The position numbers and the translations under genes were made by a program. The notes under the pieces were generated by a model, which saw only the letters and a list, made by a program, of their open reading frames with translations, did no database searches and was not told the DNA's origin. Positions 1 to 6,685 of a DNA stretch of 7,807 nucleotides are shown one piece after another. The stretch spans positions 1 through 7,807 of the forward strand of contig JAUVAM010000147.1 in assembly GCA_030591745.1 (NCBI GenBank), read 5' to 3'. The DNA comes from Deltaproteobacteria bacterium (GTDB lineage: Bacteria; Myxococcota; B64-G9). How positions within the stretch are numbered: the first letter of the stretch is position 1; each line of letters opens with the position of its first letter.

Positions 1-1137
1 CATGAGAGAACGGAAGGACCAGCGATCGATCTCGCCCCCCAGCGCGTCCCAGCCCAGGGCCACGGCCCGCTGCGGAGCGAAGGCACCACTGGCGGGATCG
101 CCCGGTCTGGCTCTGTGCACGGTGAAGACCATGCAGCGAGAGAAGGTCGCGCGGGCATAACGCAAAACACCGCGAGCGATGGCGTGTCGATCCTTGGCCT
201 CGGCAATCAGGGCTTGGGCTTCTTCGAAATCCAGTGCGCCGTCTTCTATCGGTGCTGGGGGCTGGGAAGGTGGCGCGCCGGCTTCCTCAGACAAGAGCCG
301 ATCCTCGGCCCGACGACCCAGGTTGCCTTCTGAAGGGGTCCACACGCGACGCTCAATGCGTTGGGGCGTAGTGGGTTCTGGTGGTGTTGGCTCAGGGGAG
401 GGGGCTTCAACGGGGGCGTCGTCATCAGCGAGGGCGTCGTCCCATTCCTCCAGATCATCCATCGTCAGAAGGGGTAGCTCCTCTTCTTCTTGCTGGGTCG
501 ATTTTTGTTGGGTCGATTTTTGTTGGGGGATCGTGGGCCCGCTGGCTGCCTTCTCCAGTTGAGGGAAGCCATCTCGTCGTTGGTAGAGTTGATCGAAGCG
601 GTCTTCGCTGATCAGGTCTTCCGAGAGCTTCTTGGTCCTCTCTATTTTGGGCTCGACGTAGGATGCAGAGAGATAGTCCGGCGGAGGTGGTACGGAGATG
701 CCGCGTAGATGGCGGTCGATGGCAAAGAGTTCGTGTAAAAGCTGCCAGAAGCGGAGCTCGGGGATGACGATGGGGCTGGGTTTGAGGCCGGTGATGAAGG
801 CCAACTCGTCCAGGGCGGCAAGGTCCGATGGATCCACGATCAGCACTTGCAATCGTTTGGATTCTTTTACGAAGGGGATGACGGCAAGCCGCTCGATGGA
901 TTGGGGCGTCATCAAGGCCAGGGCTTCCGGGTCCGGTTTCAGACCGTCTCCACAAACGCTGGGCAGATTGTGTTGCTGGCCGAGCAAGCGTGCGATGGTG
1001 GCCTCGTCGACAAATCCCAAGTTTACCAGGTTGGTGCCCAGGCGGCCCCCCATGATGACCTGGTTGCGCACGGCTTCTTCGATTTGCTGCGGGGTGCAGA
1101 TGGCTTCTGCAATTAACATTTCTCCGAGGGAAGGCAT
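1..1137 (-). CDS. MshEN/GspE N-terminal domain protein, 3' end beyond the left edge
   Basis: Reading from ATG 1137-1135 the frame stays open for 379 codons to base 1. Residues 3-26 and 32-55 form two tandem 24-residue MshEN motifs. The second fits fully (RLG at 32-34, G41, Q55); the first is degenerate, with S3 for Arg and A12 for Gly. Residues 59-155 continue like the GspE/PilB N-terminal fold (VIPF, VDPSD, ALDELAFITG). Residues 160-300 are an acidic, Pro/Glu-rich linker. From about 300 a helical then strand-rich segment begins (AKDRHAIARGVLRYA, then GWDALGG), resembling GAF-like ends of myxobacterial regulators; that likeness is from memory. No Walker motif appears in the visible part, so it is probably not a secretion ATPase but a sensor or adaptor, perhaps for cyclic di-GMP. 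An in-frame TAG at 1149-1147 limits the start to this ATG or later. No Shine-Dalgarno is seen. Confidence 0.85.
   Translation of the reverse strand, partial: MPSLGEMLIAEAICTPQQIEEAVRNQVIMGGRLGTNLVNLGFVDEATIARLLGQQHNLPSVCGDGLKPDPEALALMTPQSIERLAVIPFVKESKRLQVLIVDPSDLAALDELAFITGLKPSPIVIPELRFWQLLHELFAIDRHLRGISVPPPPDYLSASYVEPKIERTKKLSEDLISEDRFDQLYQRRDGFPQLEKAASGPTIPQQKSTQQKSTQQEEEELPLLTMDDLEEWDDALADDDAPVEAPSPEPTPPEPTTPQRIERRVWTPSEGNLGRRAEDRLLSEEAGAPPSQPPAPIEDGALDFEEAQALIAEAKDRHAIARGVLRYARATFSRCMVFTVHRARPGDPASGAFAPQRAVALGWDALGGEIDRWSFRSLM
494..523. repeat. Two tandem copies of a 15-base unit in the MshEN gene linker
   Basis: The unit TGGGTCGATTTTTGT occurs twice back to back, followed by a partial third copy (TGGG). 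On the coding strand it encodes two in-frame copies of the pentapeptide QQKST in the disordered linker. The unit is a multiple of three, so copy changes would keep the frame. Confidence 0.9.
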
Positions 1138-1143
1138 GGGGGC

Positions 1144-1173
1144 AGGCTACTTCGAGTAGCGGAAACTTGTCAA
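1144..1173 (-). promoter_or_regulatory. Candidate sigma-70-type promoter for the MshEN gene
   Basis: On the minus strand a perfect TTGACA occupies 1173-1168. After an 18-base spacer comes TAGCCT (1149-1144), which matches TATAAT at three of six positions. The expected start of transcription, about seven bases past the -10 box, falls on the A of the ATG at 1137. With no ribosome binding site upstream of that ATG, a leaderless transcript is possible. The -35 box is convincing and the -10 box is weak. Confidence 0.45.
1146..1160. repeat. Short inverted repeat overlapping the candidate -10 region
   Basis: GCTACT and AGTAGC form six-base arms around a three-base centre, TCG. The dyad overlaps the spacer and most of the proposed -10 box of the minus-strand promoter and ends eight bases upstream of that gene's start codon. 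It could be an operator. A chance origin is possible for arms this short. Confidence 0.35.
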
Positions 1174-1219
1174 AAATCTTGGTGCCTGGCCAGGGTCTAC
1201 ATGGCTGAAATCGATTGAA

Positions 1220-1230
1220 AATGCAGCATT
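1220..1230. repeat. Small dyad upstream of yebC
   Basis: AATGC-A-GCATT is a perfect dyad with five-base arms. It lies directly after TTGAAA (1215-1220), the only -35-like hexamer I see ahead of yebC; no good -10 box follows at 16-18 bases. Two further palindromes, CCTGGCCAGG (1185-1194) and AATCGATT (1209-1216), lie in the same divergent intergenic region. They may be regulator sites, but none matches an operator I recognise. Confidence 0.25.
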
Positions 1231-1280
1231 CTTGTGGTACTTGATTCCTCTTATCGGGTGCGAATGAATGAGGAGGTTTC

Positions 1281-2024
1281 ATGTCCGGACATTCCAAGTG
1301 GAGCACCATCAAGCACAAAAAGGCGGCGGCGGATGCCAAACGCGGCAAGGCTTTTACCAGGCTGATCAAAGAGGTCACGATCGCGGCCCGGCTTGGTGGT
1401 GGCAACCCCGAGTTCAATCCTCGCCTGCGATCAGCCATCGCGGAGGCCAAAAACGGTAACATGCCGGCCAGCAATATCGAGCGAGCCATCAAAAAGGGCA
1501 CGGGAGATCTGGAGGGCGTGACTTACGAAGAAATCACCTATGAGGGCTATGGTCCTGGTGGGGTGGCCATTCTGGCTGAGGCCATCACCGACAATCGCAA
1601 TCGCACCATTGGCCAAATCAGAAAGATTTTTTCGAAAAGCAACGGCAGCATGGGCGAGCCCAATTCGGTTGGCTGGATGTTCGAGACCAAGGGTGTGATC
1701 CTCTTAGACGCTGAAGCGGCCAGCGAGGAGCAACTCATGGAAGTGGCCTTAGAGGCCGGTGCCGATGATATTCAGGACCTGGAAGGGAGTTGGGAGATCA
1801 CGACGGATCCCTCGGTATTCCCCGAAGTTCGGGACGCCCTGGAGGCCGCGGGCATTTCCTGGTTGTCGGCCAAAGTAGATAAGATCCCGCAGAACACCGT
1901 GGCCGTGGCTGGCAGAGATGCGGAGTTGGTGCTCAAATTGGCCGAGGCCCTGGAAGAGCACGACGACATCCAGAACGTGTATGCCAATTGTGACATCGAC
2001 GAGGATTCCCTCCCGACCGAGTGA
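1281..2024 (+). CDS. yebC: YebC/TACO1-family translation factor
   Basis: The protein has 247 residues, the usual size for YebC. It opens with the family signature ([22 protein letters not shown]) and carries the downstream blocks [16 protein letters not shown] and [23 protein letters not shown]. Family members were long annotated as transcriptional regulators; more recent work links them to relieving ribosome stalls, including at proline-rich sequences, so the function is from family knowledge. The start is fixed by AGGAGG at 1271-1276, four bases ahead of the ATG, and by the conserved N-terminus. It is the first gene of the plus-strand run, 13 bases before ruvC, an order common in many bacteria. 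The N-terminal part is helical and basic; the C-terminal part is acidic. Confidence 0.97.
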   Translation: MSGHSKWSTIKHKKAAADAKRGKAFTRLIKEVTIAARLGGGNPEFNPRLRSAIAEAKNGNMPASNIERAIKKGTGDLEGVTYEEITYEGYGPGGVAILAEAITDNRNRTIGQIRKIFSKSNGSMGEPNSVGWMFETKGVILLDAEAASEEQLMEVALEAGADDIQDLEGSWEITTDPSVFPEVRDALEAAGISWLSAKVDKIPQNTVAVAGRDAELVLKLAEALEEHDDIQNVYANCDIDEDSLPTE

Positions 2025-2037
2025 CCCTGGAGCCGCA

Positions 2038-2508
2038 GTGCTTGTGCTCGGTATCGATCCCGGATCCCAATGCACCGGGTATGGTTTGCTTGACGACGAG
2101 GGGCGAAAGCCTCGACTTGTTGCCAGTGGAGTGATCCGGACCAAGCGGGGCAACCTGGCTTTGCGACTCGGTGAAATTGCCAAGGGCATAGAGGCCTTGT
2201 TGGCGGAATATCAGCCCGATACGGTGGCTGTTGAAGAGGTCTTCGGTGGAAAGAACATGCGCTCCGTGATGGTGCTTGGCCAGGCTCGCGGCGCGGTATT
2301 GGCGGCGGTCGGTAAGGCCGGACTTCCTGTCTCGGAATACGCGACCCGGCGCATCAAGAAGAGCGTCACCGGCACCGGTGCTGCAAGCAAACAACAGGTC
2401 CGCCTGGTTTTGGAGGCCTTGCTTGGGAAAATGCCTGAGCAACTGGATGCAACCAACGCCGTGGCGGTGGCCATGTGTCACTTGCAGTGGAGTGGAGGTC
2501 AGGCATGA
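2038..2508 (+). CDS. ruvC: RuvC Holliday junction resolvase with altered catalytic site
   Basis: RuvC is a dimeric, magnesium-dependent nuclease of the RNase H fold that cuts Holliday junctions with RuvAB. I choose GTG 2038: GGAG (2029-2032) lies five bases upstream, and this start puts the first catalytic Asp at residue 7 as in E. coli. The product has 156 residues, slightly shorter than E. coli RuvC (173), with little C-terminal tail. D7 (GIDPG), E66 (VEEVF), F69, K107 and K118 align with known functional residues without a shift. The last motif reads LDATNAVAVAMCH: D137 matches E. coli D138, but N140 (codon AAC) stands where D141 is expected. The reading frame is otherwise intact. Its stop overlaps the ruvA start (ATGA), so the two are probably translationally coupled. 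Confidence 0.95.
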   Translation: MLVLGIDPGSQCTGYGLLDDEGRKPRLVASGVIRTKRGNLALRLGEIAKGIEALLAEYQPDTVAVEEVFGGKNMRSVMVLGQARGAVLAAVGKAGLPVSEYATRRIKKSVTGTGAASKQQVRLVLEALLGKMPEQLDATNAVAVAMCHLQWSGGQA

Positions 2509-3098
2509 TCGCTATGTTGCGGGGGCAGTTGGTCGAGCGAGGCGACGACACGGTGGTCGTGGACGTGGCCGGGGTCGGTTATTTGGTCAGCATGTCCAGA
2601 AACTCATTGGAAGGACTGGGCGCTGAGGGCTCTGATGTCGCGTTGCGTATCCACACCCATGTGCGTGAGGACATGATCCAGCTCTTTGGCTTTTTGGGCG
2701 AAGAAGAGCGGGAGGCCTTTGAGTCCCTCATCGGATTGAACGGCGTGGGGCCCAAGGCGGCCATGGGCATCCTGAGCGGTATCGAACCTCGGGAACTGGC
2801 TCGGGCTGTCTGTGAGGAAGATTTGGCCAGGCTTTGCCTGGTGCCCGGTATCGGCAAGAAGAAGGCTGAGCGGATGGTCTTGGAGCTCAAGGAGAAACTC
2901 TTGGGCTTGGCGCGGCCATCTGATTCAGGGGGCGATGACGGAGGGAGGGTCTTGAAGGATTTGCGTTCGGCTCTCTCCAACTTTGGCTTCAAGACCGTGG
3001 AAATTGAACGTGTTGTGGGCAGGTTCAAGAAGAAAGTGGTCGAGGGCGCCACGCTGGACGAACTGGTTCCCGAGGCCCTCAAGCTTTTGAGGGACTGA
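2505..3098 (+). CDS. ruvA: RuvA Holliday junction-binding protein
   Basis: RuvA binds the four-way junction as a tetramer and loads the RuvB motor. The 197-residue product shows the three-domain order: an OB-fold at 1-63 beginning MIAMLRGQL; a middle domain with two helix-hairpin-helix motifs (LIGLNGVGPKAA at 75-86 and LVPGIGKKKAE at 112-122); and a C-terminal RuvB-contacting domain at about 148-197. E55 and D56 match the acidic pin residues of E. coli RuvA at the same numbers. Start ATG 2505 has GGAGG at 2494-2498 with a six-base spacer and overlaps the ruvC stop. An upstream ATG at 2475 lies inside ruvC and would add ten non-homologous residues. The flexible linker (SDSGGDDGG) sits between domains II and III as expected. 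Confidence 0.97.
   Translation: MIAMLRGQLVERGDDTVVVDVAGVGYLVSMSRNSLEGLGAEGSDVALRIHTHVREDMIQLFGFLGEEEREAFESLIGLNGVGPKAAMGILSGIEPRELARAVCEEDLARLCLVPGIGKKKAERMVLELKEKLLGLARPSDSGGDDGGRVLKDLRSALSNFGFKTVEIERVVGRFKKKVVEGATLDELVPEALKLLRD
3089..3093 (+). promoter_or_regulatory. Ribosome binding site supporting the TTG start of ruvB
   Basis: GAGGG within the last codons of ruvA lies eight bases before TTG 3102. No in-frame ATG occurs in the N-terminal part of ruvB, so this site and the TTG together define the start. The location ties ruvB translation to that of ruvA. Confidence 0.6.
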
Positions 3099-3101
3099 GT
3101 T

Positions 3102-4142
3102 TTGGATAAGAAAATACAAAAAGCCCGCGCCGCGCCAACCCTTTCGCCGGACGCCGGTCCAGAGGATGATTGGACTGAGCGCAGCCTTCGGCCCAAGTGT
3201 TTCGATGACTATGTGGGCCAGACCAAGATCACGGATAACCTGAAGGTCTTCGTGCAGGCGGCGCAGCAACGGGGTGAGTCCTTGGACCATGTGTTGTTGT
3301 GTGGCCCACCGGGTCTCGGGAAGACGACTTTGGCCCATGTCATTGCCAACGAGTTGGAGGCGGAGATCGTTACCTCCTCGGGGCCCGCCATCGAGCGCAA
3401 GGGCGACTTGGCGGGCATGCTGACCAACCTGCAGGACAAGGATGTGCTGTTCATTGACGAAATTCATCGCTTGCCCACGGTGGTGGAGGAGAACCTTTAC
3501 CCGGCCATGGAGGATTTTTACTTCGACTACGTGGTTGGGGAGGGCCCTGGTGCGAGGAATCTCAAGTTGCAACTGGCGCAATTTACCTTGGTGGGTGCCA
3601 CGACACGGACGGCCCTGTTGTCATCTCCCATGCGCGACCGGTTCGGCGTGGTGTGCCGACTTGAGTATTACGGCCCTGAAGAACTGGGGCTGATCCTTCG
3701 ACGTTCTGCCGGTATCCTGGAGGTGGACCTGGAGGAGGATGCGGCCCTGGAGATAGCTCGGCGGTCTCGCGGCACACCCCGGGTCGCCAACCGACTTTTG
3801 CGACGCATCAGGGACTTCGCCCAGGTCTTAGGCGATGGGCGGGTGAGTCTGGACGTGGCCCGTGAAGCCCTCAAGCGACTCGAGGTGGACTCTCAAGGGC
3901 TGGACCGCATGGACCACCAGATATTGCGGGCTATCATCGAGCGTTTTGATGGCGGCCCGGTGGGCATCGACACCATTGCGGCCACCGTGGCGGAGGAGTC
4001 GGAAACGGTGGAAGACGTCTACGAACCCTACTTGCTACAAGAAGGTTTCTTGCAGCGCACGCCTCGGGGCCGGGTGGCCACCCGGCGGGCGTACGAACAC
4101 CTGGGCCTTGAGCAGACCAGCAAGCAGGCGGGTTTGCTATGA
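3102..4142 (+). CDS. ruvB: RuvB Holliday junction branch-migration ATPase
   Basis: RuvB is the hexameric AAA+ motor that drives branch migration with RuvA. The 346-residue product has the full set of motifs: Walker A GPPGLGKT (68-75), Walker B LFIDEIH (116-122), sensor 1 GATTR (165-169), the arginine-finger segment PMRDRFG (176-182), sensor 2 in [12 protein letters not shown], and a winged-helix end with [14 protein letters not shown] and RTPRGRVAT. The start is TTG, three bases after the ruvA stop. The first 24 residues are variable, which is normal for the family. The segment [17 protein letters not shown] differs from the more usual RLDLPPF wording, but no catalytic residue is lost. It should form a working RuvAB motor regardless of the state of RuvC. 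Confidence 0.97.
   Translation: MDKKIQKARAAPTLSPDAGPEDDWTERSLRPKCFDDYVGQTKITDNLKVFVQAAQQRGESLDHVLLCGPPGLGKTTLAHVIANELEAEIVTSSGPAIERKGDLAGMLTNLQDKDVLFIDEIHRLPTVVEENLYPAMEDFYFDYVVGEGPGARNLKLQLAQFTLVGATTRTALLSSPMRDRFGVVCRLEYYGPEELGLILRRSAGILEVDLEEDAALEIARRSRGTPRVANRLLRRIRDFAQVLGDGRVSLDVAREALKRLEVDSQGLDRMDHQILRAIIERFDGGPVGIDTIAATVAEESETVEDVYEPYLLQEGFLQRTPRGRVATRRAYEHLGLEQTSKQAGLL
4069..4086. repeat. 18-base perfect palindrome inside ruvB
   Basis: GCCGGGTGGCCACCCGGC is fully self-complementary. It lies in the codons for the conserved RGRVATRR stretch near the RuvB C-terminus. In RNA it could fold with a seven-base stem and a GGCC loop. Coding constraint plus high GC may explain it. Confidence 0.5.
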
Positions 4143-4166
4143 GTCGGGTAGCGAGAGGGTGATCCG

Positions 4167-5744
4167 ATGCACACGCGGATTTTGATTGCGTTTGATCTCC
4201 ATCAGCAACTGCTGGATTTCACATGGTATCGGCAACTGATGAGCGCAGGCTGGTTTTCCTCGGTCAAGTCGGTTTGGATCGAATACAACTTGGCATGGGT
4301 GGTGGTGGGCTTGCTGGCCCTGACTATCCTTTTGTTCCTGCGTGGCATGATTCGAGCTGCTTGGCGGCGCCCCTTGAGCCCTCGAGCGGATCGTTCGCTG
4401 GACCTGCAGCAAGCCAAGGCCTTTGCTGCCCAGGGTGAGACTCTGTCGGCAGCCGAAGCTTACGAACGCGCGGGAAAATTCGGCAAAGCGCTGGAGATTT
4501 ATGAGCTTGAGCACCGCTGGTCCGCTGCGGCTCGGGCGGCAGAGCAATTGGGTGATTTGGATAAGGCCTGCGACTATTTTGATCGGGCCAAAGACTCAAA
4601 TGGCGTGGTGCGGGTGCTTTGTGCCTTGGGGCGCCACCTGGACGCAGCTCGTCGATGCAGAGAAGATGAGCGGCTTGTGGATGGCGCTACTCTCCTGCTG
4701 GAGTCCGGTTTGAAGGAGGAGGCCGCTGTCTATTTCGGGGAGGCGGGTTTGTTCGCCAAGTCGGCGACACTTTTTCGAGAGCTAGGGGACAAGACTCGCT
4801 TTGTCGAGGCCCTGCTGAATTTGATCCATCAAACCCATGCCGGCTTTACGGATGATGAGTCCGCGCAACTTTTGGAGGGTGCGGCGTCGTTACGCAAGAT
4901 GGGTCGCTTGTCCGAATCCGCGATGATGCTGGAGGCTTCGGGTGAGTCGGAGGGTGCGGCCCGTCGTTTCGAAGAAGCCGGTGAGTTGGATCAAGCCATG
5001 CGATGTTACGCCGACGCGGGGCGCTTTCGTCGCGCATTGAAGGTTTGCGAGGATCCGCAGGCCAGGCTTGAATTGCTCCATCAGGCTCGAGAGGCCGGCG
5101 AGAAAGTGAACGACAAAGAGATCGCGAATGCCATGCAAGCCGCGGGTCAACTCAGCCAGGCCGCCGCAAAAATGCAACAGATGGGTGACTTGGACGGCGC
5201 GGTTCGGGCCAGTCTTGCCGCCGGCGATTTGGGCGAGGCGGCCAACCTGTTGGCGGGCCAGGGTTTGCATGGCCAGGCTGCGGACGTTTTCGTCGAGGCC
5301 GGTGATCTTCGCTCCGCCCAGGAGCAGTTATTGGCCGCGGGAGACCGCGTGGCCGCGGCAAAGGTGGCTGAACAGGCGGGGGATTGGAGCTTGGCGGGTG
5401 AGATGTATTTTGAAATGGAGGACTTTGCCAGGGCCGTCGATCTCTTGCAGCGGGTCGAGCCAGACCACGTGGATGCTCGGCGCATAGCCAGTTTGTTGGC
5501 CCGGGCTTTTTCCTCCTTGGGGGATGCCGAGATGGCGCAGCGTATGCATGACAGAGCCACCGCGGATTTGGAGATGACGCGAGAGAATCTGATGTTTTTC
5601 TACCATCATGCCCGGTTTTTGGAAGGGACGGGAGAGGGCCTGGATGTTTCCAGGGCTCAAGCCATCTATGGCGAGATTTTGGAAATTCACTATTCTTTTG
5701 AGGACGTCAAGGCGCGCTACGACGCACTCGGTGAGCGCTCGTGA
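4167..5744 (+). CDS. Membrane-anchored TPR-like alpha-solenoid protein
   Basis: I cannot assign a named family to this 525-residue protein. An amphipathic N-terminal stretch (1-40) is followed by one clear membrane helix at about 42-58 (LAWVVVGLLALTILLFL). Arginines after it (R59, R63, R67, R68, R73) suggest the large C-terminal part is cytoplasmic. Residues 80 to about 450 are a long run of degenerate helical hairpins with a repeat near 20 residues, in the style AxxYExAGxxxxAxxxY, typical of TPR-like solenoids. The last 70 residues (from about RENLMFFYHHARFLEG) look like a final capping repeat. Start ATG 4167 has GAGGG (4155-4159) seven bases upstream, and it lies 24 bases after ruvB. Its stop overlaps the lpxC start. 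The likely role is protein-protein scaffolding at the inner membrane; partners cannot be read from sequence. Confidence 0.85.
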   Translation: MHTRILIAFDLHQQLLDFTWYRQLMSAGWFSSVKSVWIEYNLAWVVVGLLALTILLFLRGMIRAAWRRPLSPRADRSLDLQQAKAFAAQGETLSAAEAYERAGKFGKALEIYELEHRWSAAARAAEQLGDLDKACDYFDRAKDSNGVVRVLCALGRHLDAARRCREDERLVDGATLLLESGLKEEAAVYFGEAGLFAKSATLFRELGDKTRFVEALLNLIHQTHAGFTDDESAQLLEGAASLRKMGRLSESAMMLEASGESEGAARRFEEAGELDQAMRCYADAGRFRRALKVCEDPQARLELLHQAREAGEKVNDKEIANAMQAAGQLSQAAAKMQQMGDLDGAVRASLAAGDLGEAANLLAGQGLHGQAADVFVEAGDLRSAQEQLLAAGDRVAAAKVAEQAGDWSLAGEMYFEMEDFARAVDLLQRVEPDHVDARRIASLLARAFSSLGDAEMAQRMHDRATADLEMTRENLMFFYHHARFLEGTGEGLDVSRAQAIYGEILEIHYSFEDVKARYDALGERS

Positions 5745-6664
5745 AAATTTCGCCCCCGGCAGGCCAGGTGCTCCGCGGCACCGTTCACTTGGAAGGTTTC
5801 GGTTTGCATACGGGGTCCGCGGTGGTTTTGGATATCGAACCCGCGGCCCAAGGGCGTGGACGCGTTTTCATTCGGGATGATTTACCCGGCCGCCCTGAGA
5901 TCAAAGCTGGCATCGCCCAGGTTCATCATCGGCAACAATGCACCGGCCTGAGGCAAGGGAAGGCGGAGGTGCTCACGGTGGAGCATCTTTTGGCCGCTTT
6001 GGCCGGACTGGGCATCTGGGACGCAGTCATTCGTCTCAACGGGTCCGAGCTGCCCATCCTGGACGGTTCCGCGGCCCCCTTCGTCGAGGCCCTTCTCGAT
6101 GCAGGGCTGAGGCCCTCTTTGAGCCCAGCGAATTTTTTCAAGCTGATGCATCCAGTTGAAGTCCATCGGGACGATAGCTGGATTCGATTGGAACCCGCTT
6201 CGGGCCTGGAATTGAACGGCCACTTGGAATTCGAACACGTCATGCTGCAAGAACAGCAGTTTTCCTTTGTGTTCGGACGAGATGACTTCGTCCGCGAGCT
6301 TGCCCCCGCAAGAACCTTCGGCTTTCTAAAAGACGAAGAGCGCTTACGAAAAGCCGGTCTGGCCAAAGGTGCCTCGCTCGAAAACGCCGTCATCATCGAC
6401 GATTTCTCTGTCCTCAACCCCGAGGGACTGCGCTTCGCCAACGAATTCGCAAGGCACAAAGTACTGGATTTACTGGGCGACCTCTCCTTACTCGGCAAGC
6501 CCCTCCTGGCCAAAGTCAAATCCCACAAAGCAGGCCACGGACTCCACCACGACCTGGTCCAAAAATTGCTCGCGGAATCGCAAGACCACAAAATTGTGCA
6601 GATCGACCAGATGTCGAATGATCCGCTGCTGACGGTCTGCCCGCCGGAACCCCAGCGGGCCTGA
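5741..6664 (+). CDS. lpxC: LpxC, UDP-3-O-acyl-N-acetylglucosamine deacetylase
   Basis: LpxC removes the acetyl group from UDP-3-O-acyl-GlcNAc, the committed step of lipid A synthesis, using a zinc ion in the cytoplasm. The 307-residue length is typical. GFGLHTG (19-25), TVEHLLAALAGLG (79-91), ELPILDGSAAPFVE (103-116), ARTFGF (190-195), FARHKVLDLLGDLSLLG (236-252) and SHKAGHGLHH (261-270) are all present. Zinc ligands correspond to H82, H239 and D243; E81, T192, K240, D247 and H266 fill the other active-site positions known from E. coli. The start is GTG 5741, overlapping the upstream stop by four bases, with GGTGAG five bases upstream. Base use changes within the gene: the last 350 bases are richer in C and A than the G-rich first half. 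Lipid A synthesis identifies the host as Gram-negative. Confidence 0.97.
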   Translation: MKISPPAGQVLRGTVHLEGFGLHTGSAVVLDIEPAAQGRGRVFIRDDLPGRPEIKAGIAQVHHRQQCTGLRQGKAEVLTVEHLLAALAGLGIWDAVIRLNGSELPILDGSAAPFVEALLDAGLRPSLSPANFFKLMHPVEVHRDDSWIRLEPASGLELNGHLEFEHVMLQEQQFSFVFGRDDFVRELAPARTFGFLKDEERLRKAGLAKGASLENAVIIDDFSVLNPEGLRFANEFARHKVLDLLGDLSLLGKPLLAKVKSHKAGHGLHHDLVQKLLAESQDHKIVQIDQMSNDPLLTVCPPEPQRA

Positions 6665-6685
6665 TTTCAGGGTCTATTTCTTTTT
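6639..6685 (+). terminator. Possible terminator region between convergent genes
   Basis: Two hairpins sit at the lpxC stop. GCCCGC (6639-6644) pairs with GCGGGC (6655-6660) across a ten-base loop. Next to it CCTG and CAGG (6660-6671) form a short stem, followed by a T-rich stretch (6673-6685). The first stem is strong but lacks an adjacent T tract; the second is weak. The C-rich, G-poor sequence just upstream in lpxC would also suit Rho loading. Only nine bases separate the two convergent stop codons, so one element may serve both strands. Confidence 0.35.

Noticed and set aside
698..1159. 153-codon plus-strand frame opposite the MshEN gene
   Set aside because: The minus strand carries recognisable MshEN/GspE motifs throughout this stretch, so the plus-strand frame is a shadow.
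1215..1243. TTGAAA with a following -10 box as the yebC promoter
   Set aside because: The hexamer at the right distance (TACTTG, 1238-1243) matches TATAAT at only two positions, so I do not call a promoter, although one must lie in or near this region.
455..1501. Long minus-strand open frame (348 codons) spanning the intergenic region and part of yebC
   Set aside because: It runs through yebC in antisense and is out of frame with the minus-strand MshEN frame, which has clear family motifs. Its translation has no recognisable domain and is rich in Arg, Pro and His, as shadow frames are.
1918..2037. ATG 1918 as the start of ruvC
   Set aside because: It would add 40 residues encoded within the yebC end in another frame, with no RuvC homology. 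GTG 2038 has a ribosome binding site and gives the standard N-terminus.
2579..3196. 205-codon minus-strand frame across ruvA and ruvB
   Set aside because: It is antisense to ruvA, is composed mostly of Ser, Arg, Lys and Pro, and has no supporting ribosome binding site or domain.
5926..6591. 221-codon minus-strand frame inside lpxC
   Set aside because: It is antisense to the well-conserved lpxC coding sequence, Ser/Arg-rich and without motifs; its length follows from GC-rich codon structure.
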